This document shows positions 34,346-42,559 of a stretch of DNA of 64,000 nucleotides, piece by piece. A program made the translations under genes and the position numbers. The DNA comes from Bacteroidota bacterium (GTDB lineage Bacteria; Bacteroidota; Bacteroidia; 2-12-FULL-35-15): contig SXIH01000037.1 in the NCBI GenBank assembly GCA_005772895.1, positions 1-64,000 on the forward strand, written 5' to 3'. The notes under the pieces were generated by a model. That model did no database searches and was not told the DNA's origin. It worked only from the letters and a program-made list of their open reading frames with translations. Every line of letters begins with the position of its first letter. Position 1 is the first letter of the stretch.

Positions 34346-35296
34346 ATGAACATTTCAGTTGTAATACCTCTATATAACGAAGAAGAATCTCTACCCGAAT
34401 TGTGTGATTGGATTGAAAGGGTAATGACTACTTTTTCTTATTCCTATGAGATAATATTGATTGATGATGGTTCCAGAGATAAATCCTGGACTGTTATAGA
34501 GGCGCTGTCAGCTAAAAATCAGAATATCAGAGGCATTAAATTCCGCAGAAATTATGGTAAATCGGCCGCTTTAAATGTTGGTTTCGAAGCTGTTCAGGGA
34601 GATGTTGTAATTACTATGGATGCTGATTTGCAGGATTCTCCTGATGAAATTCCTGAATTATATAAAATGATTGCTGTTGACGGGTTGGATTTGGTTTCAG
34701 GTTGGAAACAAAAGCGTTATGATCCTCTTTCAAAGACAATTCCAACTAAATTATTTAATTGGGCGACCCGGAAAGCCAGTGGAATTAACAATCTTCACGA
34801 TTTTAATTGTGGCTTAAAAGCGTATAGCAAGGCCGTTGTAAAGAACATAGAAGTTTATGGTGAAATGCATCGTTATATTCCTGTTATTGCGAAGTGGGCA
34901 GGATTTACTAAGATAGAGGAGAAGGTTGTTCAACACCGCGAACGCAAATACGGAGTGACAAAATTTGGTCTTGAACGCTTTATTAATGGCTTTTTAGACT
35001 TAATGTCTATCACTTTTGTTTCTAAATTCGGTAAACGCCCCATGCATATTTTTGGTTTTTGGGGAACCTTGTCTTTCGTAATGGGTGGTGGACTTTCCTT
35101 GTATCTGATTATCGAAAAAGTATATAAGTCGGCTTACGCAATTCCTACTCGTGATGTAACTGATAAACCTTTATTTTACTTAGCTTTGGTTGCCATGATC
35201 ATTGGAACTCAGCTATTCCTGGCCGGTTTTATTGGTGAACTTATTTCCCGCAGTTCTTCCGATAGAAATAAATATCAAATTGAAAAGCGACTTTAA
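34346..35296 (+). CDS. GT2 glycosyltransferase, polyprenyl-phosphate sugar type
   Basis: 316 aa. GT-A domain with VVIPLYNEEESLPEL, the DDGS substrate motif, KFRRNYGKSAALNVG and MDADLQDSPDEIP (DxD-type), then two C-terminal membrane segments (IFGFWGTLSFVMGGGLSLYLI and LALVAMIIGTQLFLAGFIGEL). This plan is typical of enzymes that load a sugar on undecaprenyl phosphate (DPM1/GtrB-like). Single gene with its own promoter, 126 bases before the exopolysaccharide-type operon, which it might serve; the link is only by position. Confidence 0.88.
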   Translation: MNISVVIPLYNEEESLPELCDWIERVMTTFSYSYEIILIDDGSRDKSWTVIEALSAKNQNIRGIKFRRNYGKSAALNVGFEAVQGDVVITMDADLQDSPDEIPELYKMIAVDGLDLVSGWKQKRYDPLSKTIPTKLFNWATRKASGINNLHDFNCGLKAYSKAVVKNIEVYGEMHRYIPVIAKWAGFTKIEEKVVQHRERKYGVTKFGLERFINGFLDLMSITFVSKFGKRPMHIFGFWGTLSFVMGGGLSLYLIIEKVYKSAYAIPTRDVTDKPLFYLALVAMIIGTQLFLAGFIGELISRSSSDRNKYQIEKRL

Positions 35297-35354
35297 TTCA
35301 TTGTTATTTCATTAACAAGTTTCGCTAAACCCCTTTATTTATTGGCTTAATTCT

Positions 35355-35386
35355 TTTGTTTTACTGATGAATAATCATTAATTTCG
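35355..35386 (+). promoter_or_regulatory. promoter of the export/GT operon (TTTG-N20-TAATTTCG)
   Basis: TTTG at 35355-35358, a 20-base spacer and TAATTTCG at 35379-35386, one base from TAnnTTTG. The start codon follows 35 bases later, leaving a short leader. It is the only good promoter before the four-gene operon. Confidence 0.6.
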
Positions 35387-35421
35387 CTTCCCTTATTTAA
35401 AACAATAGCTTGCTCCCAACA

Positions 35422-37521
35422 ATGAAACAAAAAGCCATACAAGGATTTTTTACACATTTTTTGTGTTTGCTTGCTTTTTATTCATTTGCTCAGCCTTCTT
35501 ATAATAAAGATTCTCTTATAAGCTCTAAAATAGCTGATTTAACTGTGTTTTGGAAAAAATACAACGACATATCCAATGCTCGTCCTGTTTACGAAAGCTA
35601 TGCCATTATTCCTGAACTCTATGCTATTAAAGTAAAAGATTCGGTTTCAGTAGCTGATTATCAGAAAAAAGTAAATGATGCTAAAATTGCTCTTTTAAAG
35701 CAAGATATCGGCTTACAGGGAACTGCAAATTACCTTGAAAATTTTTCTCCCGGATTTAATTCCGATGATGATTTAGCTTATAATCGGAGATTTCAGGCTG
35801 GATTGGATTGGAATATACTTTCAGATGGAATTATTACTAATCGTTACAAGCAAAAAATATTAAAAAATGAAAATGCAATTCATTCACTTAAACCTAAAAC
35901 AAAAATTGCAGGAGACGAATACATTGCCATTTCTCATAAAATAATTTACGCTTTTAATATTCACAAAATAAAATTATTAGAAAAACGCCAGCAAATCATC
36001 AATGATAAAATAACGATTGCTAACGAATTGTATTTGCTTAAACATTTGCCACGTATCGAATTGCTGAATATTATGCAGCAGCAGGTGGACATTGGGAGTA
36101 TGAGTCAAATTTATAAAAGCTATAATGATCAGTTGGCAATGCAGTTGGACCCGGATAAACTTCCGAAAAATGTATTGCCTTTGTTTGATGTGGATATTTC
36201 CAAAACTTTTTCTTACAATGAAAATAAAATCGCAAATGACAGTATTCTGAAATTGCAAATTGCGAATCTGGAACTTGCAAACAAGCCTTTGAGTGATATT
36301 CGCTTGAATACACAATTGCGTTATAATTACTACGATTTAGTTACATCAACTGTTACAAACAGAAGTTTTGTGTCGGCAGGAATTGGTGTTTCTGTTCCAA
36401 TTCCATTGGGAATAAAAGCAAATAAGAATGTAGTATCTGCCCAAGCAAAATTACTCGAGTATCAGCAAAAAGAACTGGCATCTACTAATGAAACAGATTT
36501 ATTGAACTCGTTTTATGAATTCAGATACAAGTTGAAACAGTACAATAATTTTTTTGAGAAGAGAAAGAAGTACGAAGAGTTAATTCGTGTTGAACGGGTA
36601 AAACAAAAGTTTGGTGATTACGAGTTTAATCCTTTGGCTGCTTTGAATTTATTAGATGAAGTTATGGCTGTTGATATTGAGTTGTTGGACTTGCAGCAAG
36701 AAATGTATCTGCAATTACTGGATATCAATGCAAAAATACCGGGTTCCGAAGTAGCTGCTTTTATTCAACCTTACAAGGTTGATACTTTAAAAATTGTTCA
36801 CGAAAAAACAAATAAAGCATTATATATTTGGTCGGAGGCACAAACAAAGTATTCTCCTGAATACATTGAAGAATATGTTCGTTTAAATAAAATTTCTACA
36901 GCAATTATTTCTCTGAGAAAAGATCAGGCAAATAAAGCTGAAGCATTGGCATTATTCAGCAAGCTTAATTCAAAAGGTGTTCAATCGGAATTACTGGTAG
37001 GAAACAATAAATTGCTTTCTTCAAAAGATCCAAGTGTTTATTTGGATTCTATAACCAACGGAATTGATTTGAAGCTTGTCTCAGCAATTCACTTAGATGT
37101 TGAACCGCATGTTTTAACAGATTATGAAACTAATAAGGAGAAATATCTGAACCAATATGTTGAGCTGCTCAAAAAAGTAAAAGCATATTGTTCTTCAAAA
37201 GGTATGAAATTAACAGCTTCTATACCTGTTTTTTATCCGGAAACTATCTTAAAAGAAATTTATGCTCAATCGGATTTGGTTTATTTGATGGCTTATGAGC
37301 ACCCGAATGCTGAATATATAATCAGAAAGACAAAAGAAGAATTTGGATTTGATTTTTCTAAAACTATAATTGCTTTAAGAGCAAAAGATTTTAAGAACAG
37401 AACTGAATGTGAAAAATTGATAAATGAATTGAGTATAACGTTGAATACATCTAAATTTGCATTGCACGATTTAGAGACCTTTGTAAAATTAGATGAACAA
37501 AGTGTAAATCAGGATAAATAA
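35422..37521 (+). CDS. TolC-like outer-membrane factor fused to a glycosidase-like TIM barrel
   Basis: 699 aa from the ATG at 35422 (MKQKAIQGFF; the track uses an upstream TTG). Signal peptide ends at FYSFAQ. Residues ~25-460 are mostly long helices and two barrel-strand blocks (FQAGLDWNILSDGIITNRYKQ, FVSAGIGVSVPIPLGIKANK), the pattern of TolC-family channels. Residues ~465-695 form a separate alpha/beta unit resembling a glycoside-hydrolase TIM barrel: KALYIWSEAQ, AIHLDVEPHVLTDYE with candidate catalytic acids at ~559-561, KLTASIPVFYPE and LVYLMAYEH. I know of no named family with this fusion. In TolC the C-terminus faces the periplasm, so the hydrolase would too. First gene of an operon. 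Confidence 0.72.
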   Translation: MKQKAIQGFFTHFLCLLAFYSFAQPSYNKDSLISSKIADLTVFWKKYNDISNARPVYESYAIIPELYAIKVKDSVSVADYQKKVNDAKIALLKQDIGLQGTANYLENFSPGFNSDDDLAYNRRFQAGLDWNILSDGIITNRYKQKILKNENAIHSLKPKTKIAGDEYIAISHKIIYAFNIHKIKLLEKRQQIINDKITIANELYLLKHLPRIELLNIMQQQVDIGSMSQIYKSYNDQLAMQLDPDKLPKNVLPLFDVDISKTFSYNENKIANDSILKLQIANLELANKPLSDIRLNTQLRYNYYDLVTSTVTNRSFVSAGIGVSVPIPLGIKANKNVVSAQAKLLEYQQKELASTNETDLLNSFYEFRYKLKQYNNFFEKRKKYEELIRVERVKQKFGDYEFNPLAALNLLDEVMAVDIELLDLQQEMYLQLLDINAKIPGSEVAAFIQPYKVDTLKIVHEKTNKALYIWSEAQTKYSPEYIEEYVRLNKISTAIISLRKDQANKAEALALFSKLNSKGVQSELLVGNNKLLSSKDPSVYLDSITNGIDLKLVSAIHLDVEPHVLTDYETNKEKYLNQYVELLKKVKAYCSSKGMKLTASIPVFYPETILKEIYAQSDLVYLMAYEHPNAEYIIRKTKEEFGFDFSKTIIALRAKDFKNRTECEKLINELSITLNTSKFALHDLETFVKLDEQSVNQDK

Positions 37522-37533
37522 TAAACTATAAAA

Positions 37534-38616
37534 TTGAAAAGTGTAGATTTTAAACGTAAGGATTCGGTCATTCGTGTAGTAAACGAAGATTTTAAAAAGC
37601 CTAAAAGAAATTGGGACAGGATAATCTATGTCGTTTTTTTATCGCTTGTAGCATTTTTTATTGGATACTACGCCATCAGTAAAATATTTTTTATTCAAGC
37701 CGATGGTCAGGTATTGTTCGAAAATGTGAGTATACGATTAACAGATGATTGCAGAATTTTAGCTTATCAAAGAGAGGAAGGAGACACTGTAAAAGTTGGA
37801 GATTCATTATTTACATATACACTTGATAAGGATAATTTGTGGGGCAATTTATCCTTGAATGGAACTGTAAATGCTACAAGTTACGATAATGAGTGGGATT
37901 GGATTGAAAAAGAAAAGTATGCTTTGATGAAAAAGGTAGCATTAAATAAAATTGATATTACCGAATCAACAGCACTTATTACAAGTTATAAAAGCGAAAT
38001 CCAACGCTTGCAAAATGAAATTGTGTTGGATGTATTACCAAAAAACCGTTTGGATTATGTTCAGAATGAGATATTACGTTTAAATACAACAATAGCCAAA
38101 TTGAGCAGTGAAAATAATCAATTATACGGATTGTTAAAGCAATTGAACAGTATGATCAAAGAACCACGTGTAAAAAGCACAAAAACGGCTTCTATTGGTG
38201 GTGGCGGAACTGGCGATGCTGATGAAAATGGAATCCGGGTTTTTTATTCTCCTATTGATGGAACGGTTACACGTATTTATACCCGCCAGTTTGAAGTTGC
38301 TTTAAAATCAGAGCAGATAATGGCGATACACAAAAATACTCCTATGTATGTGAAAGGCTTTTTTGAGCAGGCTGATCTAAATTATTTTCATGAAGGTGAT
38401 TTAGTAAACATTGAATTTCCTGATGGAACAGACAGCAAAGGAATCATAAAACGTTTCTATTATTCTACTTATCCTTTACCGGATGAATTTCAGAAGCGTT
38501 ACGAACCTACAACAAGAACAATTGCCGCTGATATTTATCCTGTAAACGATAATGAATATGAGCATTGGAGAGCATTTTTTAAAATGGGTGTTTCAGTTAC
38601 TAAGTTTAAATACTAA
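37534..38616 (+). CDS. HlyD-type membrane fusion protein
   Basis: 360 aa with a TTG start 12 bases after the previous stop; no in-frame ATG precedes the membrane segment. One inner-membrane helix (~30-52, IIYVVFLSLVAFFIGYYAI), then a biotinyl-lipoyl-like half (REEGDTVKVGDSLFTY), an alpha-helical coiled coil (~125-205), the second lipoyl half (VFYSPIDGTVTRIYTRQFEVA) and a beta-barrel domain (MYVKGFFEQADLNYFHEGDLVNIEF). This is the periplasmic adaptor of tripartite exporters, similar in role to the periplasmic part of Alg44, but without a PilZ domain. No ABC or RND pump gene is present; the partner is likely the GT2 protein two genes on. Confidence 0.85.
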   Translation: MKSVDFKRKDSVIRVVNEDFKKPKRNWDRIIYVVFLSLVAFFIGYYAISKIFFIQADGQVLFENVSIRLTDDCRILAYQREEGDTVKVGDSLFTYTLDKDNLWGNLSLNGTVNATSYDNEWDWIEKEKYALMKKVALNKIDITESTALITSYKSEIQRLQNEIVLDVLPKNRLDYVQNEILRLNTTIAKLSSENNQLYGLLKQLNSMIKEPRVKSTKTASIGGGGTGDADENGIRVFYSPIDGTVTRIYTRQFEVALKSEQIMAIHKNTPMYVKGFFEQADLNYFHEGDLVNIEFPDGTDSKGIIKRFYYSTYPLPDEFQKRYEPTTRTIAADIYPVNDNEYEHWRAFFKMGVSVTKFKY

Positions 38617-38628
38617 AAACTAGGATTC

Positions 38629-40053
38629 ATGATGAAGTTTGATAAAGTAGAAATAGTTGAAAATAAAATTGAGTATGAGAATTTACTGTTTTACACAGTG
38701 GATGCAAATTCCAGTTTAAAGATTGAACACCTCATGGGATATGATGCTCTGATTGTTGATGCACGTGATCACGATTTTGCAAGATACATCATTAAAAAAA
38801 TCAGAACCCACTACAATCCTGAATTTTATTTAAAACCGATATTTTTAATCAATTATAAAGAATCAAAAGACCCATTTCTGAATTACCTGCATGATGGATT
38901 AGTGTATTCGTATGATCAGATCAAAGAAATTGCCGAAGTTGTAAAACAAATATTCTTTAAAACTACTCAGCTAGATTATCAGCTGATTCCATCTTTCGAA
39001 GCGCAAACAATGAAAAAGGTTCTCAATTATATGTATACCCGGGAACTCAAAACATTAAAACCTTATGTCGACTTAAACTCTATTATAGGATATACATTCC
39101 CTGAAATTTCTGTTCATTTTGATGATGCTGAAGAAGCACAGGTTTTGGAAATTTTTGACTGGGCAGAAAGAGAAGGATTGATCTGGCCTGATTTTCATGA
39201 GAGAATTTACCTTTGTAACCAATGCAGCAGCGGTTTTTTAAGTTACAGAGAAGTGTGTCCGCACTGCAATTCTTCCAATTCTAAATCCGAAGATCTGGTG
39301 CATCATTTTCCATGTGCGTTTATCGGACCAATTTCTGATTTTAAAAACCCGATTGATAATACTTTAACTTGTCCGAAATGTAACAAAGGGCTTCGTCACA
39401 TTGGTGTGGATTACGATAAGCCGTCCATTATCCATCACTGCAATAGTTGTGATAATAATTTTCAGGATTTCTTTGTGAAAGCAAAATGTATTTCCTGCTC
39501 TCAGGATATTGAGGTACAATATTTAATTCCAAAATCAATTAACGTTTATAAATTAACTAAAAAGGGCAGAGCAGCGGCTACTAACGGTTTCTTATCGTCA
39601 GGACAAGAGATTGAAGATATTTTTGGAACAATCAACATGGCAACATTTAAAGTTATGCTGCATTATGAATTGGAAAGAATAAAAGCCAGTCCATCACAAA
39701 AAACAAGTATAGCTTTAATAAATCTGGAGAACATATTTGAATTGTATAATAAGATTGGAAAGAAAGCAGAAAAAACCTTGTTGGAAGATTTAGTGAATAT
39801 GATCCGGGAAAACATTAAACCTGCTGATTTTATTGCTTTTGAAAACTCTTCAACTTTGTATTTAGGATTAATGAATACCGATTCGATGCAAGCAGAACAG
39901 CAACTGATGCATTTGAGTATTTTAATTGAAAAAGTTATAAAAACAAACTTTAATGGCTTTGATGTAAAAGTACTTCATAGAGGAAAAATTTTACATACTC
40001 ATGCAAAAGCAGAGCTTCAGTTACAAGAATTAACAAAAGACCTGTTCGACTAA
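38629..40053 (+). CDS. TackOD1 zinc-ribbon protein with degenerate GGDEF-like domain
   Basis: 474-aa cytosolic protein. Residues ~1-115 look like a degenerate receiver (REC-like) fold (YDALIVDARDHDFARYII, KPIFLINYK). Residues ~195-300 carry five CxxC pairs (CNQC, CPHC, CPKC, CNSC, CISC) in the layout of the TackOD1 output domain. Residues ~325-474 have the strand/helix plan of a GGDEF domain (TSIALINLENIFELYNKIG ... LLEDLVNMIRENIKPADFIAFENSSTLYLGL), but the GGDEF loop is replaced by ENSSTLY, so cyclase activity is not expected. It shares one base with the GT2 start (TAATG). Likely a regulator or scaffold of the glycan synthase. Confidence 0.75.
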   Translation: MMKFDKVEIVENKIEYENLLFYTVDANSSLKIEHLMGYDALIVDARDHDFARYIIKKIRTHYNPEFYLKPIFLINYKESKDPFLNYLHDGLVYSYDQIKEIAEVVKQIFFKTTQLDYQLIPSFEAQTMKKVLNYMYTRELKTLKPYVDLNSIIGYTFPEISVHFDDAEEAQVLEIFDWAEREGLIWPDFHERIYLCNQCSSGFLSYREVCPHCNSSNSKSEDLVHHFPCAFIGPISDFKNPIDNTLTCPKCNKGLRHIGVDYDKPSIIHHCNSCDNNFQDFFVKAKCISCSQDIEVQYLIPKSINVYKLTKKGRAAATNGFLSSGQEIEDIFGTINMATFKVMLHYELERIKASPSQKTSIALINLENIFELYNKIGKKAEKTLLEDLVNMIRENIKPADFIAFENSSTLYLGLMNTDSMQAEQQLMHLSILIEKVIKTNFNGFDVKVLHRGKILHTHAKAELQLQELTKDLFD

Positions 40054-41366
40054 TGTTAATGCGCTTCATAGATGAGTTCTACAACTATGCCACTTCGGTG
40101 GATATGGCTAAATTTTTCAGGATGTTCTGGTTCTTTTTCATCTTCGAATTTTTTCGTTTCTTCCTTATTGAGATCACTACTTTAGTTTTATGGAAGTTTA
40201 CCGGCTTTTTTCGCAAAAGTAGAATTGCAGATGCCCGTCTGACCTTATTGGAAAAACAACCATTCGTCTCCATAATTGTACCCGGTAAAAATGAAGGTCA
40301 GCATATTTATAAACTGGCTAATTCATTAAGAGAGCAAACGTATCAAAATTTTGAGCTGATAGTTATTGATGATGGCTCCGATGACCAAACTCCTGAAATA
40401 TGCCGTAGTCTTAAGAAAAACGGGTATATAGATGCCTATTACCGTAACGAGGTCCGAGGAGGAAAGGCTTCTGCTGCAAATTTAGGTTTGCGTTATTCCC
40501 GCGGGCAATATATTATTCATTTGGATGCCGACTGTTCTTATGACCGGGATGCTATTGAAAATATTTTAGTTCCGTTTTATTACGATTTAAATATTGGTGC
40601 AATTGGTGGAAACGTGCAGGTAAGAAATTATAAAGAAAGTGTATGTGCAACACTTCAAGCCATTGAATATATGGATACAATTTCTGTTGGGAGAATTGCA
40701 TCCAGCGAGTTAGGAATTTACCGTGTTATTTCCGGAGCGTTCGGAGCATTTAAAAAAGAAGCACTTGACAGATTAGGAGGTTGGGATATCGGACCGGGAT
40801 TGGATGGAGATATTACTGTTAAAATCAGAAAGCTTGGTTATAAAATACATTTTGAACCATCAGCCATTTGTCAGACAAGTGTTCCAAACACCTTTAAAAA
40901 GCTGATAAAACAACGGTTACGCTGGGATAAATCTTTAATCCGTTTCCGGTTACGAAAGCATAAAGATGTTTTTTATGCAAACGATTCATTCCGTTGGTCC
41001 AATTTCATTTCTTTTGTCGAAAATATAACTTACAATTTGATTTTAAATGTGAAGTGGTATTTTTATATCGCTGACATGATCATCAATTTTGGAAGCCAGT
41101 TATTCTTCATTATACCATTAAATATCTTGTTGTATACAGCAAATAATTTTTTAAAATTCTTAGTTTTTTCTCCATTCCGTGATCGTAAAAATGAATCGGT
41201 TTCTTATTTTATGATCTATCTTCCTTTGATGGTATTTTATTTCGGATACTTTTTAAGGATTGTAAGAACAACAGCTTATATTCAAGAACTGTTCTTTAAA
41301 GCATCTTACAAGGATAATTGGAATCCTGCAAAATCTTCCCGTCACGCAAAAGCTTTAAAATTGTAA
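40053..41366 (+). CDS. processive membrane GT2 glycosyltransferase (PgaC/Alg8-like)
   Basis: 437 aa. N-terminal membrane segments (~15-50), a cytosolic GT-A domain with VSIIVPGKNEGQ, VIDDGSDDQ, LDADCSYD (DxD), SGAFGAFKKEAL, DGDIT (TED-like) and QRLRW at ~287-291, the QxxRW motif of processive synthases, then about three C-terminal membrane segments. Such enzymes both polymerise a glycan and thread it through the membrane. As last gene of the operon with a periplasmic adaptor and a TolC-like channel, it is the probable synthase/pump. The sugar cannot be predicted. Its stop abuts the stop of the convergent RsmI-like gene. Confidence 0.88.
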   Translation: MLMRFIDEFYNYATSVDMAKFFRMFWFFFIFEFFRFFLIEITTLVLWKFTGFFRKSRIADARLTLLEKQPFVSIIVPGKNEGQHIYKLANSLREQTYQNFELIVIDDGSDDQTPEICRSLKKNGYIDAYYRNEVRGGKASAANLGLRYSRGQYIIHLDADCSYDRDAIENILVPFYYDLNIGAIGGNVQVRNYKESVCATLQAIEYMDTISVGRIASSELGIYRVISGAFGAFKKEALDRLGGWDIGPGLDGDITVKIRKLGYKIHFEPSAICQTSVPNTFKKLIKQRLRWDKSLIRFRLRKHKDVFYANDSFRWSNFISFVENITYNLILNVKWYFYIADMIINFGSQLFFIIPLNILLYTANNFLKFLVFSPFRDRKNESVSYFMIYLPLMVFYFGYFLRIVRTTAYIQELFFKASYKDNWNPAKSSRHAKALKL

Positions 41367-42080
41367 TTATTTATAAATCAAAAAGAGGGTAGGGCGCTTG
41401 GCAATATCCGGAATTTGTTTTTTCCATTCACCAATGCTTTTGGTTTTTATGTATTCTGTTGGAAGAGTTATATCACATGCTATGCACAATCTTGTTTTTG
41501 CATCACAGTTAGATAAAATATCTTCCAAGAGATGCATATTGCGGTAAGGTGTTTCTATAAATAGTTGGGTTTGACTTTTATTGTAAACCAGTTTTTCCAA
41601 TTCTTTTATTTTTTTTATTCTGTCTCCCCGTTCTTTTGGTAAATATCCGTTAAATGCAAAACTTTGCCCGTTAAATCCTGAAGCCATTAAAGCCAATAAA
41701 ATAGAAGAGGGACCAACTAAAGGAATTACCTGGATGTTATTCAAATGAGCCAATCGCACAACTTCAGAGCCGGGATCAGCTACTCCCGGGCAGCCGGCTT
41801 CTGATATCACTCCTATACTTTTTCCTTCATTTATTGATTTTAAATAACCGGAAATTTCAATAGTAGCCGTATGCTGGTTTAATGCATGCAGAACTATTTC
41901 CTGCAAAGGTTTTTTTATACCTAATTTTTTTAAATAGTGCCTAGCTGTTTTCTCATTTTCTACAATATATTCATCAATAGTATTTATGAGCAAATTTATT
42001 TTTGTAGGAATTACTTCAGCAGTTTCGGCAGTTTCACCAAGAGTGGTTGGAATTAAATAGAGAATGCCTTTAGAACTCAT
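41367..42080 (-). CDS. SAM-dependent tetrapyrrole-methylase family protein, RsmI-like
   Basis: 237 aa. TP-methylase fold with the RsmI signatures GVISEAGCPGVADPGSEVV, IPLVGPSSILLALMASGF and FNGYLPKERGDR. RsmI 2'-O-methylates C1402 of 16S rRNA. The protein is ~40 residues shorter than E. coli RsmI, and the C-terminal RsmI tail is missing. A short RsmI-like group is common in Bacteroidota, and its substrate may differ. It follows the LMW phosphatase gene by 5 bases. Confidence 0.82.
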   Translation of the reverse strand: MSSKGILYLIPTTLGETAETAEVIPTKINLLINTIDEYIVENEKTARHYLKKLGIKKPLQEIVLHALNQHTATIEISGYLKSINEGKSIGVISEAGCPGVADPGSEVVRLAHLNNIQVIPLVGPSSILLALMASGFNGQSFAFNGYLPKERGDRIKKIKELEKLVYNKSQTQLFIETPYRNMHLLEDILSNCDAKTRLCIACDITLPTEYIKTKSIGEWKKQIPDIAKRPTLFLIYK

Positions 42081-42085
42081 TTAAC

Positions 42086-42553
42086 TTATTTATTAGACTG
42101 TAACTGTTCAACTATTACATCACAAGCATTATCCAGTAAATCGAAAACTTTTTGAAATCCTTCTTCGCCACCAAAATAAGGATCAGGAACAGGCATATTA
42201 GATTTTGGATGAACTCTGTTTAAAATAAGTTCCACTTTATTAATATCATTTTTGTTTCTGGCCAAATCAATCACGTTTGTATAATTGGAACTATCCATTA
42301 CAAAAACAATGTCGAATTCATCAAAATCTGATACTTTAAATTGCCTTGCTTTTAATTCAGAAATATCAACACCGTTCTTTAAGGCATTTGAAATTGTACG
42401 TTTATCGGGATGTTCTCCTATATGATAATTGGAAGTTCCTGCGGAATCAATAAATACATCTATTCCCAGCTTGTTTGTTTTATGTCTTAAGATGCCTTCT
42501 GCAAGTGGTGAACGACAAATATTTCCCAGGCAAACCATTAAAATTTTCTGCAT
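42086..42553 (-). CDS. low-molecular-weight protein tyrosine phosphatase
   Basis: 155 aa. The active-site loop CLGNICRSP (Cx5R) near the N-terminus and the DPYFGG acidic motif with the general acid Asp are intact. It dephosphorylates protein tyrosines; in many bacteria it opposes a BY-kinase in polysaccharide export. No kinase is next to it, but a glycan operon lies just beyond the convergent neighbour. It starts 6 bases after the sensor kinase gene, so the two are probably co-transcribed. Confidence 0.93.
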   Translation of the reverse strand: MQKILMVCLGNICRSPLAEGILRHKTNKLGIDVFIDSAGTSNYHIGEHPDKRTISNALKNGVDISELKARQFKVSDFDEFDIVFVMDSSNYTNVIDLARNKNDINKVELILNRVHPKSNMPVPDPYFGGEEGFQKVFDLLDNACDVIVEQLQSNK

Positions 42554-42559
42554 AAAGAA

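Noticed and set aside
38629-40053. Active diguanylate cyclase
   Set aside because: The GGDEF loop is replaced by ENSSTLY; metal and substrate residues are absent.
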